A DNA stretch of 64,000 nucleotides. It comes from Bacteroidales bacterium (GTDB lineage: Bacteria; Bacteroidota; Bacteroidia; Bacteroidales; UBA12170). The stretch covers positions 1-64,000 of the forward strand of contig JADGDY010000002.1 in assembly GCA_016744655.1 (NCBI GenBank), given 5' to 3'. Below, one piece after another: positions 52,653 to 62,021 of this stretch. Each line of letters starts with the position of its first letter. Positions within the stretch are counted from its first letter, which is position 1. Both the position numbers and the translations under genes were made by a program. Under the pieces are notes generated by a model. It was not told the origin of the DNA, did no database searches, and saw nothing but the letters and a program-made list of their open reading frames with translations.

Positions 52653-53825
52653 TTATATTTCTACTTTCTCTCCATTTGCTAATACTCGATAGTATTTATT
52701 GTTCTTAATAAGAAGTCCTTCAGTTTGCCCTTTAGGCCAATACTTTTGATAATCTTTTGGATGCTTCACATCAATTCCGATTACCTTTCCATTATACTGC
52801 CTGTTAACTTTTGATTGAAGGGTATGACCTACTATAATGGCCTTTGCATTAAACTTATTGATTCCTAATTCCACTTGTTCTTGACTTAAATCATCTTTAA
52901 AATATCCTCTATACCAACATATTCCTATCCTCTTTGAAATTAATATACTCTCCTCCGTTTTTTCAACTTTTGGATAATATGGCTTATAATAATTACTGCG
53001 GATAAGCTCATTAATCTCATCTAAACTAAAGTCTAAGTCTGCAATATCAGGATGTATGCCACCATGAGCAAAAAGATTTCCATTGATGAGTTCTAGGGAA
53101 TTTTTACTTGACATCCACTTGCCTAAAAATGAATTTCTGCTATATAAATCACTTTGAACTATTCCCATAATATTGGATACTGCAAGGTATTTATCAGCCG
53201 CCGCACGATAATTCCCTTGCATATTCTTCAACTCATGATTCCCAATAATAAAATGCACATAACCACCAACTTTTTTGGCTTCCTGTTCTAATTTGTAGAT
53301 AAACCAAAGCACTTGCGTTACCGACCATCCTCTGTCTACAAAATCACCAACCAAAACCAAATGTCCGGTTTTAAATGTCCAATTGAGGTCCTTATCAATC
53401 ACTTTGTTTTGAATGAGAAAATCTCTAAAGGCTTTATAACTTCCTTCGATATCTGAGATGGCAATTATTGGATTTTCATCCTTATAGCTAGTTTTGGGAG
53501 GCTGTATATCTGATTTAAGTGTGAAATCGAAACTTGTGGAGTCAATTTGAAAGTAACTTTTGGTGGTGATATTAGAATCAACAGAGTACTCTTTTGAATC
53601 CACATAAAAACCATCCTCTTTGCTTCCTTTGATATAGTTTATATTTAAAATACTATCGTTTTTATAGAAAACATATGGGCCTTCATTATCTACTTTATAA
53701 ATTAAAGGGCTATCTCCGTAGTGCAAACTTGCTCCATGATATAAACCAAAGATAACAGCAATTATTCCGAGTATTAAAAATGTTAAACTTTGGTGTTTTA
53801 AATATCTTAATATCCTTTTCTTCAT
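52653..53825 (-). CDS. Calcineurin-like metallophosphoesterase, membrane-anchored
   Basis: Start set at the Met at 53825; the longer frame adds ten residues. 390 residues: an N-terminal membrane helix (about 13-29, LTFLILGIIAVIFGLYH), then a domain of about 80 residues of unknown fold, then a PPP-like metallophosphatase core. The core shows D125-I-E127 (in AISDIEGSYKAF), GDFVDRG (D161, D164), GNHE (N196, H197) and a C-terminal VGHT. The first motif has Glu where most family members have His (DxH), as in a subset of Bacteroidota sequences I recall. It probably acts in the periplasm on a phosphoester of unknown identity. Confidence 0.85.
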   Translation of the reverse strand: MKKRILRYLKHQSLTFLILGIIAVIFGLYHGASLHYGDSPLIYKVDNEGPYVFYKNDSILNINYIKGSKEDGFYVDSKEYSVDSNITTKSYFQIDSTSFDFTLKSDIQPPKTSYKDENPIIAISDIEGSYKAFRDFLIQNKVIDKDLNWTFKTGHLVLVGDFVDRGWSVTQVLWFIYKLEQEAKKVGGYVHFIIGNHELKNMQGNYRAAADKYLAVSNIMGIVQSDLYSRNSFLGKWMSSKNSLELINGNLFAHGGIHPDIADLDFSLDEINELIRSNYYKPYYPKVEKTEESILISKRIGICWYRGYFKDDLSQEQVELGINKFNAKAIIVGHTLQSKVNRQYNGKVIGIDVKHPKDYQKYWPKGQTEGLLIKNNKYYRVLANGEKVEI

Positions 53826-54034
53826 TTTAATTTCCGTTTTAATTATTTTGAGCAAAACTACCTGCTATGATTCTGACTCTCTAATAATTGGGATATACGA
53901 CACTTGAGGAGGGATACAAATATTCATTCTGTTTATGAAATGTGTTTATCCCATAAAACATGAATTTGAACACCAGAAAAAGGTTGTTGGTCAAGTTCTT
54001 TTGTCAAGAAGTTATTTCAGTTTATTATTGCAGT

Positions 54035-54847
54035 ATGATATTGAAAATAAGTAAAAGAAAAAGAGCATTAATTATTGGAATCGCAACAGTGACGGCATTA
54101 ATTCCAATAGTCATTACAGCATTTGAATTAATCACAACAGATAAAGAATCGGTTGTTTTTCTAGAAAACTTTCCCGCTTCCATTGGCTTACTTTTTATCT
54201 TGTACTATGTTATACTTATCATTCTAGGCCTTTTTTGGTTTACAAATCAGGTGGTCTCCTTCTTGAAGTTGAAAAGTGAAACATCAAAAGCAGAATTGCA
54301 GCATTTAAAGAGTCAAGTGAATCCTCATTTCTTTTTTAATATGCTAAACAATTTATATGGATTGGTTGAAAGTGATTCAAAAAAAGCGCAAGAGCTCATT
54401 CTCAAACTATCAGATTTAATGCGCTATAGTATTTATGAGGGTGAAAAAGAAACGGTAACACTTAAAGAGGAAGTGGAGTATTTGAAAAACTATATTGAGC
54501 TTCACAAAATGCGTTACCATAAAGAAGTTGATGTGGTATTTAATTGTGAAATTGATGAAAACAAGGAAGTGATGCCTTTGTTATTTATCATACTTTTAGA
54601 AAATGCATTTAAGCATGGAGTTGAAAATTTAAGAGAAAATGCTTTTGTACACCTAAACATGACTACCTTTGAAGATATGATTCAGTTTGATATTGAAAAC
54701 AATTTTGATAATTCTGATGGTGTTGAAGGTTCTGGAATAGGTTTAAAGAATTTAAAGCGAAGGTTAGAATTGGTTTATCCTAAAAAACACCATTTGTCTT
54801 TCTCAATATCTGAGGATGTTTATAAAGCGAAATTAATTTTAAACTAG
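54035..54847 (+). CDS. LytS-type sensor histidine kinase
   Basis: Start chosen at the Met at 54035 (MILKISKRKRALIIGIATVTAL), just before the first membrane helix; 53960 is possible. 270 residues: two transmembrane helices (about 11-30 and 48-72), a linker, and a His_kinase domain with H98 in NPHFFFNMLNNLYGL. A HATPase region has LLENAFKHG and GSGIGLKNLKRRLEL. It is a minimal kinase with little periplasmic domain, so it probably senses membrane or small-molecule signals. The LytTR regulator starts 2 bp after its stop. Confidence 0.88.
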   Translation: MILKISKRKRALIIGIATVTALIPIVITAFELITTDKESVVFLENFPASIGLLFILYYVILIILGLFWFTNQVVSFLKLKSETSKAELQHLKSQVNPHFFFNMLNNLYGLVESDSKKAQELILKLSDLMRYSIYEGEKETVTLKEEVEYLKNYIELHKMRYHKEVDVVFNCEIDENKEVMPLLFIILLENAFKHGVENLRENAFVHLNMTTFEDMIQFDIENNFDNSDGVEGSGIGLKNLKRRLELVYPKKHHLSFSISEDVYKAKLILN

Positions 54848-54849
54848 CT

Positions 54850-55545
54850 ATGATTACCTATTTAATTATTGATGATGAGTATATAGCACATGATATTATA
54901 AAGGGCTATTGCGATTTATTACCAAATATGCAGCTGAAAAAAAGCTGCTATGATGGATTGGAAGCATTCGAATATTTGAATAATAATGATGTTGATTTAA
55001 TCTTTTTAGATTTAAATATGCCAAAGCTAAAAGGTTTTGATTTTCTTAAAACACTAAAGAATCCACCAAAAGTAATCGTAACAACGGCTTATAAAGAATA
55101 TGCACTCGAAGGATATGAACTTAATATTTCCGATTATTTATTGAAGCCATTTGGTTTTGAACGCTTCCTAAAAGCAATTAATAAAACCTTCAGTTCTACT
55201 ATATCTCAAGCTTTAAATTTACCCCAAACCAGTACCGATTCAAAACGCATCTTTCTAAAGAATAATACAAAGTATAGCCAAGTAGAAATTAATCATATCT
55301 TAGTTTTAGAAGCATCTGGAAATTATACCAAGGTCATCACAAGACTGGAAACCATCACTGTTCGTGAAAAGCTATCCTCTGTTTTAGACTTATTGCCAAA
55401 AGAAGACTTTTTACAAGTTCATAAATCGTTTGTGGTGGCTCCAAAATATATCAAAAGCATAGAGGGCAACAGGATATTTATTGAAGAGCATATTATTCCT
55501 GTAGGAAAACTATATAAAGCTAATGTTGTTCAATTATTGAGGTAG
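54850..55545 (+). CDS. LytTR-family response regulator
   Basis: 231 residues: a receiver domain (1-115) with D8-D9-E10, phospho-acceptor D54 in LIFLDLNMP, and K99 in LLKPFGF. The C-terminal LytTR domain (about 135-230) reads ILVLEASGNYTKVITRLETITVREKLSSVLDLL ... FLQVHKSFVVAPKYIKSIEG. It pairs with the kinase encoded immediately upstream. Targets are unknown. Confidence 0.92.
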   Translation: MITYLIIDDEYIAHDIIKGYCDLLPNMQLKKSCYDGLEAFEYLNNNDVDLIFLDLNMPKLKGFDFLKTLKNPPKVIVTTAYKEYALEGYELNISDYLLKPFGFERFLKAINKTFSSTISQALNLPQTSTDSKRIFLKNNTKYSQVEINHILVLEASGNYTKVITRLETITVREKLSSVLDLLPKEDFLQVHKSFVVAPKYIKSIEGNRIFIEEHIIPVGKLYKANVVQLLR

Positions 55546-55684
55546 GTTCTATCATCAATTGTTCTGTATAAATAATGATGAATTGGCAAAGAAAGTTGTT
55601 TAATATGATACAATTTTCAACTAAAAGAAGTAGAAATATTTTAGTTTGTTCTAAAGATAAAGACTATCAAATTCTAGCATAGGT

Positions 55685-57676
55685 CTACTTCAAATGTTTA
55701 GCAAAAAAGCCCATCATTGTTTTATACAATTCTATTCTATTTTCTTCACGTCTAAATCCATGGCCTTCGTTATATTTTACCATATATGGAACATCGTAGC
55801 CTCTTTGCCGTAAATTTCTAACTATTTGATCAGCTTCATTGATATTCACTCTTGGATCATTTGCACCCTGTATTACAAATATTGGTTTTGTAATTTTATC
55901 AGCATTTAAAGCGGGAGAAACTTCTTTCATAATGTTCTTCTCTTCTGCAATTTCAGGATTATACCATCGTTCACACCATAGGTCTATATAGGGTTTCCAA
56001 TATGGTGGCATGGAATTAAGAAGCGTGAATAAATTCGAAGGACCAACATTATCAACTCCACACGCATATAAATCAGGTGTTTTAACCAAACTACCCAGAG
56101 TAGCCAAACCTCCATAACTGCTACCATAAATAGCAATTTTATTTTCATTTATCCAGCCTTGTTTTTTTATATAAGCAACAGCATCCTCTAAATCATCAAG
56201 CATTTTTCTTCCAACCTGATTGTATCCTGCTCGTTCAAACATTTTGCCATAACCACCAGAGCCTCTAAAGTTTACTCGAAGTGTGGCATAACCTCTACTT
56301 GCAAATAGTTGATCTGACCTACGGAATCCCCAACTATCCCTAGTACTATGTGGCCCACCATGCGGAAGTACAATCATTGGCACTTTTTCCCCATCTTTCA
56401 GCTGCTTTGGAATAGTAACATAGCCATGAATTGTTAATCCATCTCTACTCTCGAATTGGATAGGCTGCATTTCAGCCATGTCTTCTTCTTTCAATTGAGG
56501 CATTAAGTCGAAAATCTTTTTGAAAGAATCTTTTTCTGTATTGTACAAATAATAAGTTCTATAAAGCTTATCGCTTGTGACTTTAATCAAGTATTTGTCT
56601 TCTTTATCAGAAACACTAGAGATAAAAAACTGTTTGCCTTTGAATTGATTTTCAAACTTTTTGTGTAGTTTCTTATAGGTATCACTTACAGGAATTATCA
56701 CATTCTTTACTCCTGTATAAGAATAGTAATCTATTTCATGATTTCTATTTTTAGAAAGATAGAATTGATCAACATCATAAGTATTATCTCTATATATTTT
56801 CTTAATGATTTTCTTTTCTTTTAAATCATAAAGAAGGATCTCTTTTGTATCACTATCTAGGTCTGATATAATATAGGCATCATGTTTATATTCTGTTGCG
56901 GGATTAAATTCATTTATATCAAAACTTTCTTTCCAGTTTGTGCTTTTTATTATCTCAAAAGGAGTATTTTCTGATGTTCTGTAGTAGAGAACCGAATACT
57001 TTTCGTTTTCCAGCTTAGAAAAACCTCTCAGATTTCCATCTTTATCAAAAACATATAAGCTGATTGGAGAATTAACATTTTTATTATCATACAATTTATG
57101 CACCTCTCCGGTGACGATATTAATTTTGTAAGGCTCAAATATCTGAGGATTATCCTTATTCATTTCAATAATCATGTAATCAGGCTGTTCTTCCAGAGAT
57201 TCTAGAATCTCAACTTGAACATTTTCAAATGGTGTTAAGGGTTTGAAATTAGAACCGTCTATATCAACAGCAAATAATTGATAATTCTCATTTCCTCCTT
57301 GGTCATGTGTATAAACTAATCTATTGTTATTTGCCCATCCATACCATGTGATTAACTCTTTATCTTCTTCTAATGCTCTGGTAACTATATTAGTTTCAGT
57401 ATCCTTAATATAAATGTGTTTTTTCCCGTTCTCATCTTTTTCTCTGTAGGATAAGTATTTTCCATCAGGTGACAATCTGAAATGTGATTGTTTAGGTTTT
57501 ATAAAATAATCTTCCACTGAATATTTATAATCACCCTTTTCAAAAGCAGCAATTTTAGCAAGCTCTTCGGTTGTTGAGGGAAGACTAGTATCTCCAGTTA
57601 ACTTCCCAGATTTTGTTTGTGCGGAAATATTAATGACGATTAATATGAAGATCAATTTGATGCTAATTTTTTTCAT
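55685..57676 (-). CDS. S9-family serine peptidase (prolyl oligopeptidase/acylaminoacyl-peptidase type)
   Basis: 663 residues with a signal peptide (1-19, ...IVINISAQ). The N-terminal half is a beta-propeller (SPDGKYLSYREKDENGKKHIYIKD and related blades). The C-terminal alpha/beta-hydrolase domain has the nucleophile S520 in YGSSYGG, D607 in GANDPRVN and H639 in NEGHGF, plus the oxyanion-side HGGPHSTRDSWGF. It should release short peptides or dipeptides in the periplasm. It is a single-gene unit downstream of (and convergent with) the LytTR gene. Confidence 0.93.
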   Translation of the reverse strand: MKKISIKLIFILIVINISAQTKSGKLTGDTSLPSTTEELAKIAAFEKGDYKYSVEDYFIKPKQSHFRLSPDGKYLSYREKDENGKKHIYIKDTETNIVTRALEEDKELITWYGWANNNRLVYTHDQGGNENYQLFAVDIDGSNFKPLTPFENVQVEILESLEEQPDYMIIEMNKDNPQIFEPYKINIVTGEVHKLYDNKNVNSPISLYVFDKDGNLRGFSKLENEKYSVLYYRTSENTPFEIIKSTNWKESFDINEFNPATEYKHDAYIISDLDSDTKEILLYDLKEKKIIKKIYRDNTYDVDQFYLSKNRNHEIDYYSYTGVKNVIIPVSDTYKKLHKKFENQFKGKQFFISSVSDKEDKYLIKVTSDKLYRTYYLYNTEKDSFKKIFDLMPQLKEEDMAEMQPIQFESRDGLTIHGYVTIPKQLKDGEKVPMIVLPHGGPHSTRDSWGFRRSDQLFASRGYATLRVNFRGSGGYGKMFERAGYNQVGRKMLDDLEDAVAYIKKQGWINENKIAIYGSSYGGLATLGSLVKTPDLYACGVDNVGPSNLFTLLNSMPPYWKPYIDLWCERWYNPEIAEEKNIMKEVSPALNADKITKPIFVIQGANDPRVNINEADQIVRNLRQRGYDVPYMVKYNEGHGFRREENRIELYKTMMGFFAKHLK

Positions 57677-57829
57677 GTTTATTTATTTCATTTTTGTTTT
57701 TAATACGACTATCTCTGTTTATAATGAGATAAAACTGAATGATTATAACTTAGTTTATTTGATGTGAAGTTCATCTTTTAAGTAATTCTGTGTTTTAGTT
57801 GCTCTGGAATATATGTATTGTAATCAGTT

Positions 57830-59134
57830 CTATTTTTTATTAAGTGGAACTTTCTCTACTTCTCCATTGGGTTTAATTACGGTATAAAACAATTTGTTGG
57901 GTTTTTGAGCATTATCAAATTCAATAATCAAATCTCCATTATGACTCTTTTTATAACCCGTTTTTGCAAAATAAATGGTTTCTGAATAGGGAATCAACTC
58001 CGTTAAGCCAAAATAAAGTTTCTCATCTTTTATTGATACTTTGTAGCCCTTATAATCTCCAGTAAGTATTGCTGGCGGAATTATCTTTTCAGTATTCAAT
58101 AAAGCCTCATAATATTTTGAGTACCAATCAAAATAAGTTTGTTTCATACTAGATAATGAATCATTTAAAATCCATTGATTAATTAGTAAACTTTGGATTT
58201 TGTAGACCGCAAGTTTTGGATCAATGTTAATGTCTGGTTGCACACCAATTTGTTCCCAATTATCATTAGTTACTGGTGACAATACTCTTCCGGAAGGAAT
58301 AAAAGCTATGAAACCATGAGCTAAAGGCTCATCATCTCCCGAATGGGCTCCTCCATAAGAGGGCTTACCTACAATGATTGCTTTTTTATAAGCTTGCATG
58401 GCATAAGCAAAAGCCTCTGCTGCCGAACCTGTATTTTTATTATTGACTATATATAGCGGCTTTTCGGGTCTTCTTTCTCCTGGAATGTCAAACAAAACCC
58501 TCCCCTGAGTTAGTTCGTCAGTTTTTCTACAATAATCAGTAAGATATATTCTATCATCACCATGCTCAAAAAAGTAACTACCAAGAAAGTGTCCAATTTT
58601 CCCACTTCCACCTGGATTATCTCTTAAATCAATAATATATGCATCACTATTTTTTAAAAACTCCATAGCTGCAGCTGCTACTTTAAAGGCTTCTTCATAT
58701 TCATGACATTCTGTAATTTTAATATAGCCAATATTGCCATTTAGGTTTTTTACTTCTCTAAATCCATAATTTTTAAATCTTACTTCTTCCTCATAGATTA
58801 GTTCAGCAGATTCTGATTCTATGGGGTCAATAAGCTCCTGAAATAAAGTGGGGTCATATAAAAACTGCAAATGAGCATCCTTAGCCAAATTACTTAACAG
58901 CTCGTTTACTTCCTTTGAAAACATCTCAATATCTTTTGAAAACTTAGCCTTTTTCAAAGCTTCAGACATTTCTATCGCTTTATCTTCAAAAACATAAGCC
59001 TCCTCCAAATTTGAAGCCAGTTTATTGATAACTTCCTCTTGCTGACTTTTAGTAAGGGGATTTTCTTCTTGCCCAAAGAGACTAATTGTGAGTGTAATTA
59101 ATCCTAAAAAAAAGATGAATTTTAATTGTTTCAT
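57830..59134 (-). CDS. S41-family (tricorn/CtpA-like) peptidase, intact paralogue
   Basis: 434 residues with a signal peptide (1-21, ...TISLFGQ). S41 protease core: GNIGYIKITECHEYEEAFKVAA, DAYIIDLRDNPGGSGKIGHFL, then the presumed nucleophile S237 in NTGSAAEAFAYAMQ, and IVGKPSYGGAHSGDD. A C-terminal domain of about 130 residues follows (GYKVSIKDEKLYFG ... LFYTVIKPNGEVEKV). No PDZ domain is obvious. It probably degrades peptides or processes C-termini in the periplasm. A broken paralogue lies at 48808-49955. Confidence 0.88.
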   Translation of the reverse strand: MKQLKFIFFLGLITLTISLFGQEENPLTKSQQEEVINKLASNLEEAYVFEDKAIEMSEALKKAKFSKDIEMFSKEVNELLSNLAKDAHLQFLYDPTLFQELIDPIESESAELIYEEEVRFKNYGFREVKNLNGNIGYIKITECHEYEEAFKVAAAAMEFLKNSDAYIIDLRDNPGGSGKIGHFLGSYFFEHGDDRIYLTDYCRKTDELTQGRVLFDIPGERRPEKPLYIVNNKNTGSAAEAFAYAMQAYKKAIIVGKPSYGGAHSGDDEPLAHGFIAFIPSGRVLSPVTNDNWEQIGVQPDINIDPKLAVYKIQSLLINQWILNDSLSSMKQTYFDWYSKYYEALLNTEKIIPPAILTGDYKGYKVSIKDEKLYFGLTELIPYSETIYFAKTGYKKSHNGDLIIEFDNAQKPNKLFYTVIKPNGEVEKVPLNKK

Positions 59135-59506
59135 ATTTGGTGTTTTATGTGTGTCTTCACGAATAATACATCCTGTTTAAAACAGTGTGATGGCAGAATG
59201 ACACATTGTGCACAGCCAAAGCCATTGATGTGCCCTTTCGCTATATTCTTTGATAGATTTATGTGCCCAAGGTTACGAATGAAATATGGAATATATAGAA
59301 TGTTTCAGCGCATTCTCTAAAATATTAATTGAAATTGCTTTGGTTCTGAGGTTTTCTTTCGGTCCTATTTATTATTGTATGCTGTTATATTCCTTAATAA
59401 TCTTCATTTCTTCACTAAATCACTTCTGTTTCTGTGGAGGAACCAAAAAATCAGATTTCATACATAGCATGGTTTATTTTTATTTGTAAGATCGGAATTT
59501 TATGAA
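59135..59506. other. Upstream region of the S41 gene, duplicated with an insertion
   Basis: Parts of this 370-bp region match the start-proximal region of the decayed copy at 49956-50060 (for example ACGAATAATA and AAGCCATTGATGTGCCCTTT). Between those two blocks there are about 55 extra bases here (around 59168-59220) that contain TGTG/CACA inverted halves. No gene is supported. Confidence 0.5.
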
Positions 59507-60118
59507 TTAAAAAGTATAACCGATTGAGAATTCTCCATAAAATGGGGACATGAATTCATATTCCTCTTCAAATTGGTCAATTATGGACTCAATGGAGTTG
59601 TTTGTCGGATTTGCTTCCCTAGTATTTATATCAAGTCCATATCCCAATGAAAAGACTATATTAAAACCACTATTCCAGGCCCATCGTTTTCCTGCGTTCA
59701 GTCCAAAAGAATAAGATTGTATGTCAAGATCGAACTTGTCGGCCTCTAAGTCACCATTTCCTTTGTAATTCCTATATCTAGTGTAAGCTCCAAGAAATAG
59801 AGAATTCATTTCTCCAGACAAATGCCTTCGGTAATTCAGTGTAAAACCTATTCCACTTGACTCTATCGAAGCGTCTGTGTAGGCCTTAGGAACATCTTCA
59901 TAGTCGAAGCGAGCAACAATTCCATTCTTCGGACTAATCAGATATTCATAGTTAATCGAATAAAAACCGAAAATTGGAGCGATAGGACATATATTAATGG
60001 CGTGCTTGAATTCACTGCGTGGGGAATTTGATTTAGTTGAAGAAGATTCTTCTCCCACTTGTGCAACTACATTACTGCTTAGGAAAATACAAATGAATAA
60101 TGTTTTTAATGTTTTCAT
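59507..60118 (-). CDS. Outer-membrane beta-barrel protein (DUF3575-like)
   Basis: 203 residues. Signal peptide (1-19, ...SSNVVAQ). The mature protein is a small barrel of about eight strands: HAINICPIAPIFGFYSINYEYLI, GIGFTLNYRRHLSG, SLFLGAYTRYRNY, YSFGLNAGKRWAW, FNIVFSLGYGLDI, and a terminal strand with a final Phe (GEFSIGYTF). It resembles DUF3575-type proteins. Function unknown; likely a minor outer-membrane structural or adhesin-type protein. Confidence 0.78.
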   Translation of the reverse strand: MKTLKTLFICIFLSSNVVAQVGEESSSTKSNSPRSEFKHAINICPIAPIFGFYSINYEYLISPKNGIVARFDYEDVPKAYTDASIESSGIGFTLNYRRHLSGEMNSLFLGAYTRYRNYKGNGDLEADKFDLDIQSYSFGLNAGKRWAWNSGFNIVFSLGYGLDINTREANPTNNSIESIIDQFEEEYEFMSPFYGEFSIGYTF

Positions 60119-60303
60119 TATTTAATGTTTATTAATTAATTTTTGTTTCGGCAAAGATCTTACTATGTGAAAGATGCTGCAAATCCTTATGCAGCAATGT
60201 GTGTCAAATTTGTAGAATACATAAAAACTATGAAGCAGAAGTATCATTTATGACGCAAGTGATACTTTTATCCAATGAAATACAAATTCACAACTGTATG
60301 AAT

Positions 60304-61356
60304 TTATTCATCAATAAATTCTATTATCGTTTTGATGTATTCCTCTTTTTGTTCATACCATATTTCATGACCTGCATTTTCAATAAATGAAATCTGAGAA
60401 TTTGGGTATAAGTCCACATATTCATATCCAGAAGCATAAGACAGAAAATCGCATTGTCCTTTTAACACCAATATTGGAGCTTGAACGGTTTTTACTTTAT
60501 CTCTAATTTCTGGATAGTCAGCACTATTCGTTGCAATATATGCATATAGCCCAGCTCCTCCTTCTTCGGGTAAAGTATGACTAGCGTCACATACTATACC
60601 TTTCACAACATTGCTTACCAAAGAATTAAGTATCCTATCCATTTGTTTATCTGAAATAAGCTTTTTATCCAAAAAGTGAGCTCCTAAAACAGCAACTATC
60701 ATTTTGGGTTTTCGAGCATAGCTTTCCACATCTTTAAGATAGTTATAGGGTTCTATGAATTTTAATGAATCAGGGGCGGGATATATAGAATCTAAATCCG
60801 CATATTCATTTCCAGTTTTCAAATGGGGTTTGAATGCACCTGGAGAACTGAAGACTATTTTCTCAATTTTCTCAGGGTATCTTGCTGAATAATGAGATAT
60901 GATTATAGAACCAAAAGATTGTCCAATTAAAATGACTTTTTCTGCTCCAATCTTTTGTGTGATGATTTCATCTAAATCAATCAAATGCTTTTCAAAGCTG
61001 ATATCAGAATATTTGTCTAATCTATCAGACAAACCAGATCCTCGTTGATCGTATAGGTAAACGTCATTTCCTTCTAGAGCCAAACTTTTCATGGTTTCTA
61101 TAATGCTTGAATGAATATATGCCCCAGGGCCTCCATGCAAGAAAACTATAGGTGTTTTGTTTAAGCTGTCTATTCCTTCTAATTGAGTAAATGCGATTCT
61201 AAATCCTTCACTCATTTCCCAATATCTAGTGCTTTCTCTTTCTTCTAGTGGCTTTATTATTTCCTTTTCAGGAATTATCAATAATACCATAAATACAAGA
61301 GCCAAAACTCCTATTAGGATACCAATCCATTTAAATATTTTCTTTATTGTTCTCAT
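60304..61356 (-). CDS. Alpha/beta hydrolase, prolyl iminopeptidase-like, membrane-anchored
   Basis: 350 residues. An N-terminal helix (about 8-28, IFKWIGILIGVLALVFMVLL) anchors it. The catalytic domain has the oxyanion HGGPG motif (75-79), DQRGSGLSD, the nucleophile S147 in LIGQSFGS, D303 in LKGQCDF and H330 in ENAGHEIW. HGGPG together with DQRGSG is typical of S33 prolyl iminopeptidases and related hydrolases. It probably hydrolyses a small amide or ester in the periplasm or at the inner membrane. Substrate is unknown. Confidence 0.87.
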   Translation of the reverse strand: MRTIKKIFKWIGILIGVLALVFMVLLIIPEKEIIKPLEERESTRYWEMSEGFRIAFTQLEGIDSLNKTPIVFLHGGPGAYIHSSIIETMKSLALEGNDVYLYDQRGSGLSDRLDKYSDISFEKHLIDLDEIITQKIGAEKVILIGQSFGSIIISHYSARYPEKIEKIVFSSPGAFKPHLKTGNEYADLDSIYPAPDSLKFIEPYNYLKDVESYARKPKMIVAVLGAHFLDKKLISDKQMDRILNSLVSNVVKGIVCDASHTLPEEGGAGLYAYIATNSADYPEIRDKVKTVQAPILVLKGQCDFLSYASGYEYVDLYPNSQISFIENAGHEIWYEQKEEYIKTIIEFIDE

Positions 61357-62021
61357 ATTTTGGGTTTTCCTTTTGATGATGATTCTTAATATTGGTTACC
61401 GAAAACATAATTTGAAAGCATTTAGGTAGACAGTGTATTTGACGCTTATTATAAAATTAAACATCCATAATTAGGATAAAAATATCAAAAGGCAGGGCAA
61501 ACCCATTTTATAATACAAATCCTCCAACCAGATTGATTTTCAGTAAAATAGAAGTTGAATAATCCTATCAAAATATAAATTTCTTCTTTGAGAAACTTTG
61601 AGCCCCTCTGTGTAATAGCTGTACCATAAAGGAAATCAAAGGCTTACTTTAAGAGCCACAAAGAAATAAGATGGATCTGTTCTGAATGAAATGGTATCGT
61701 AACAAAGCTTATAAAAGGTTTAAGTTGAGATTCGTATTGTGTTTATGGTCTTTAGTTGAGTATTCTTAATATTCTCCAGGCCTTTTTAATAATTAATTAT
61801 TTGCTCAAATTTAGAAATTGTTTTGAATTCTATTGGAATGATATATCAATATTATTACGAAAATAGGAACTATTGCTTTTATGCATGTAGCTATTAGATT
61901 AGCTTTTAAAACAGTCAATCTTTTGACCCAATAAAACCTCCGCTCCATCATTTCCTTTTGCAAATTGTCTTGATTTTTATTATATTAGCATACACCAACC
62001 ATAAGAACAAAACCACAAGGA
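61357..62021. other. Long intergenic region with a copy of a duplicated module
   Basis: About 665 bp. Bases 61558-61680 align loosely with 50350-50510 (shared TTTCTTCTTTGA, AATAGCTGTA and the cacaaag repeat), suggesting a shared ancestor for the two regions. No gene is seen. The kinase gene that follows has no clear promoter. Confidence 0.45.
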
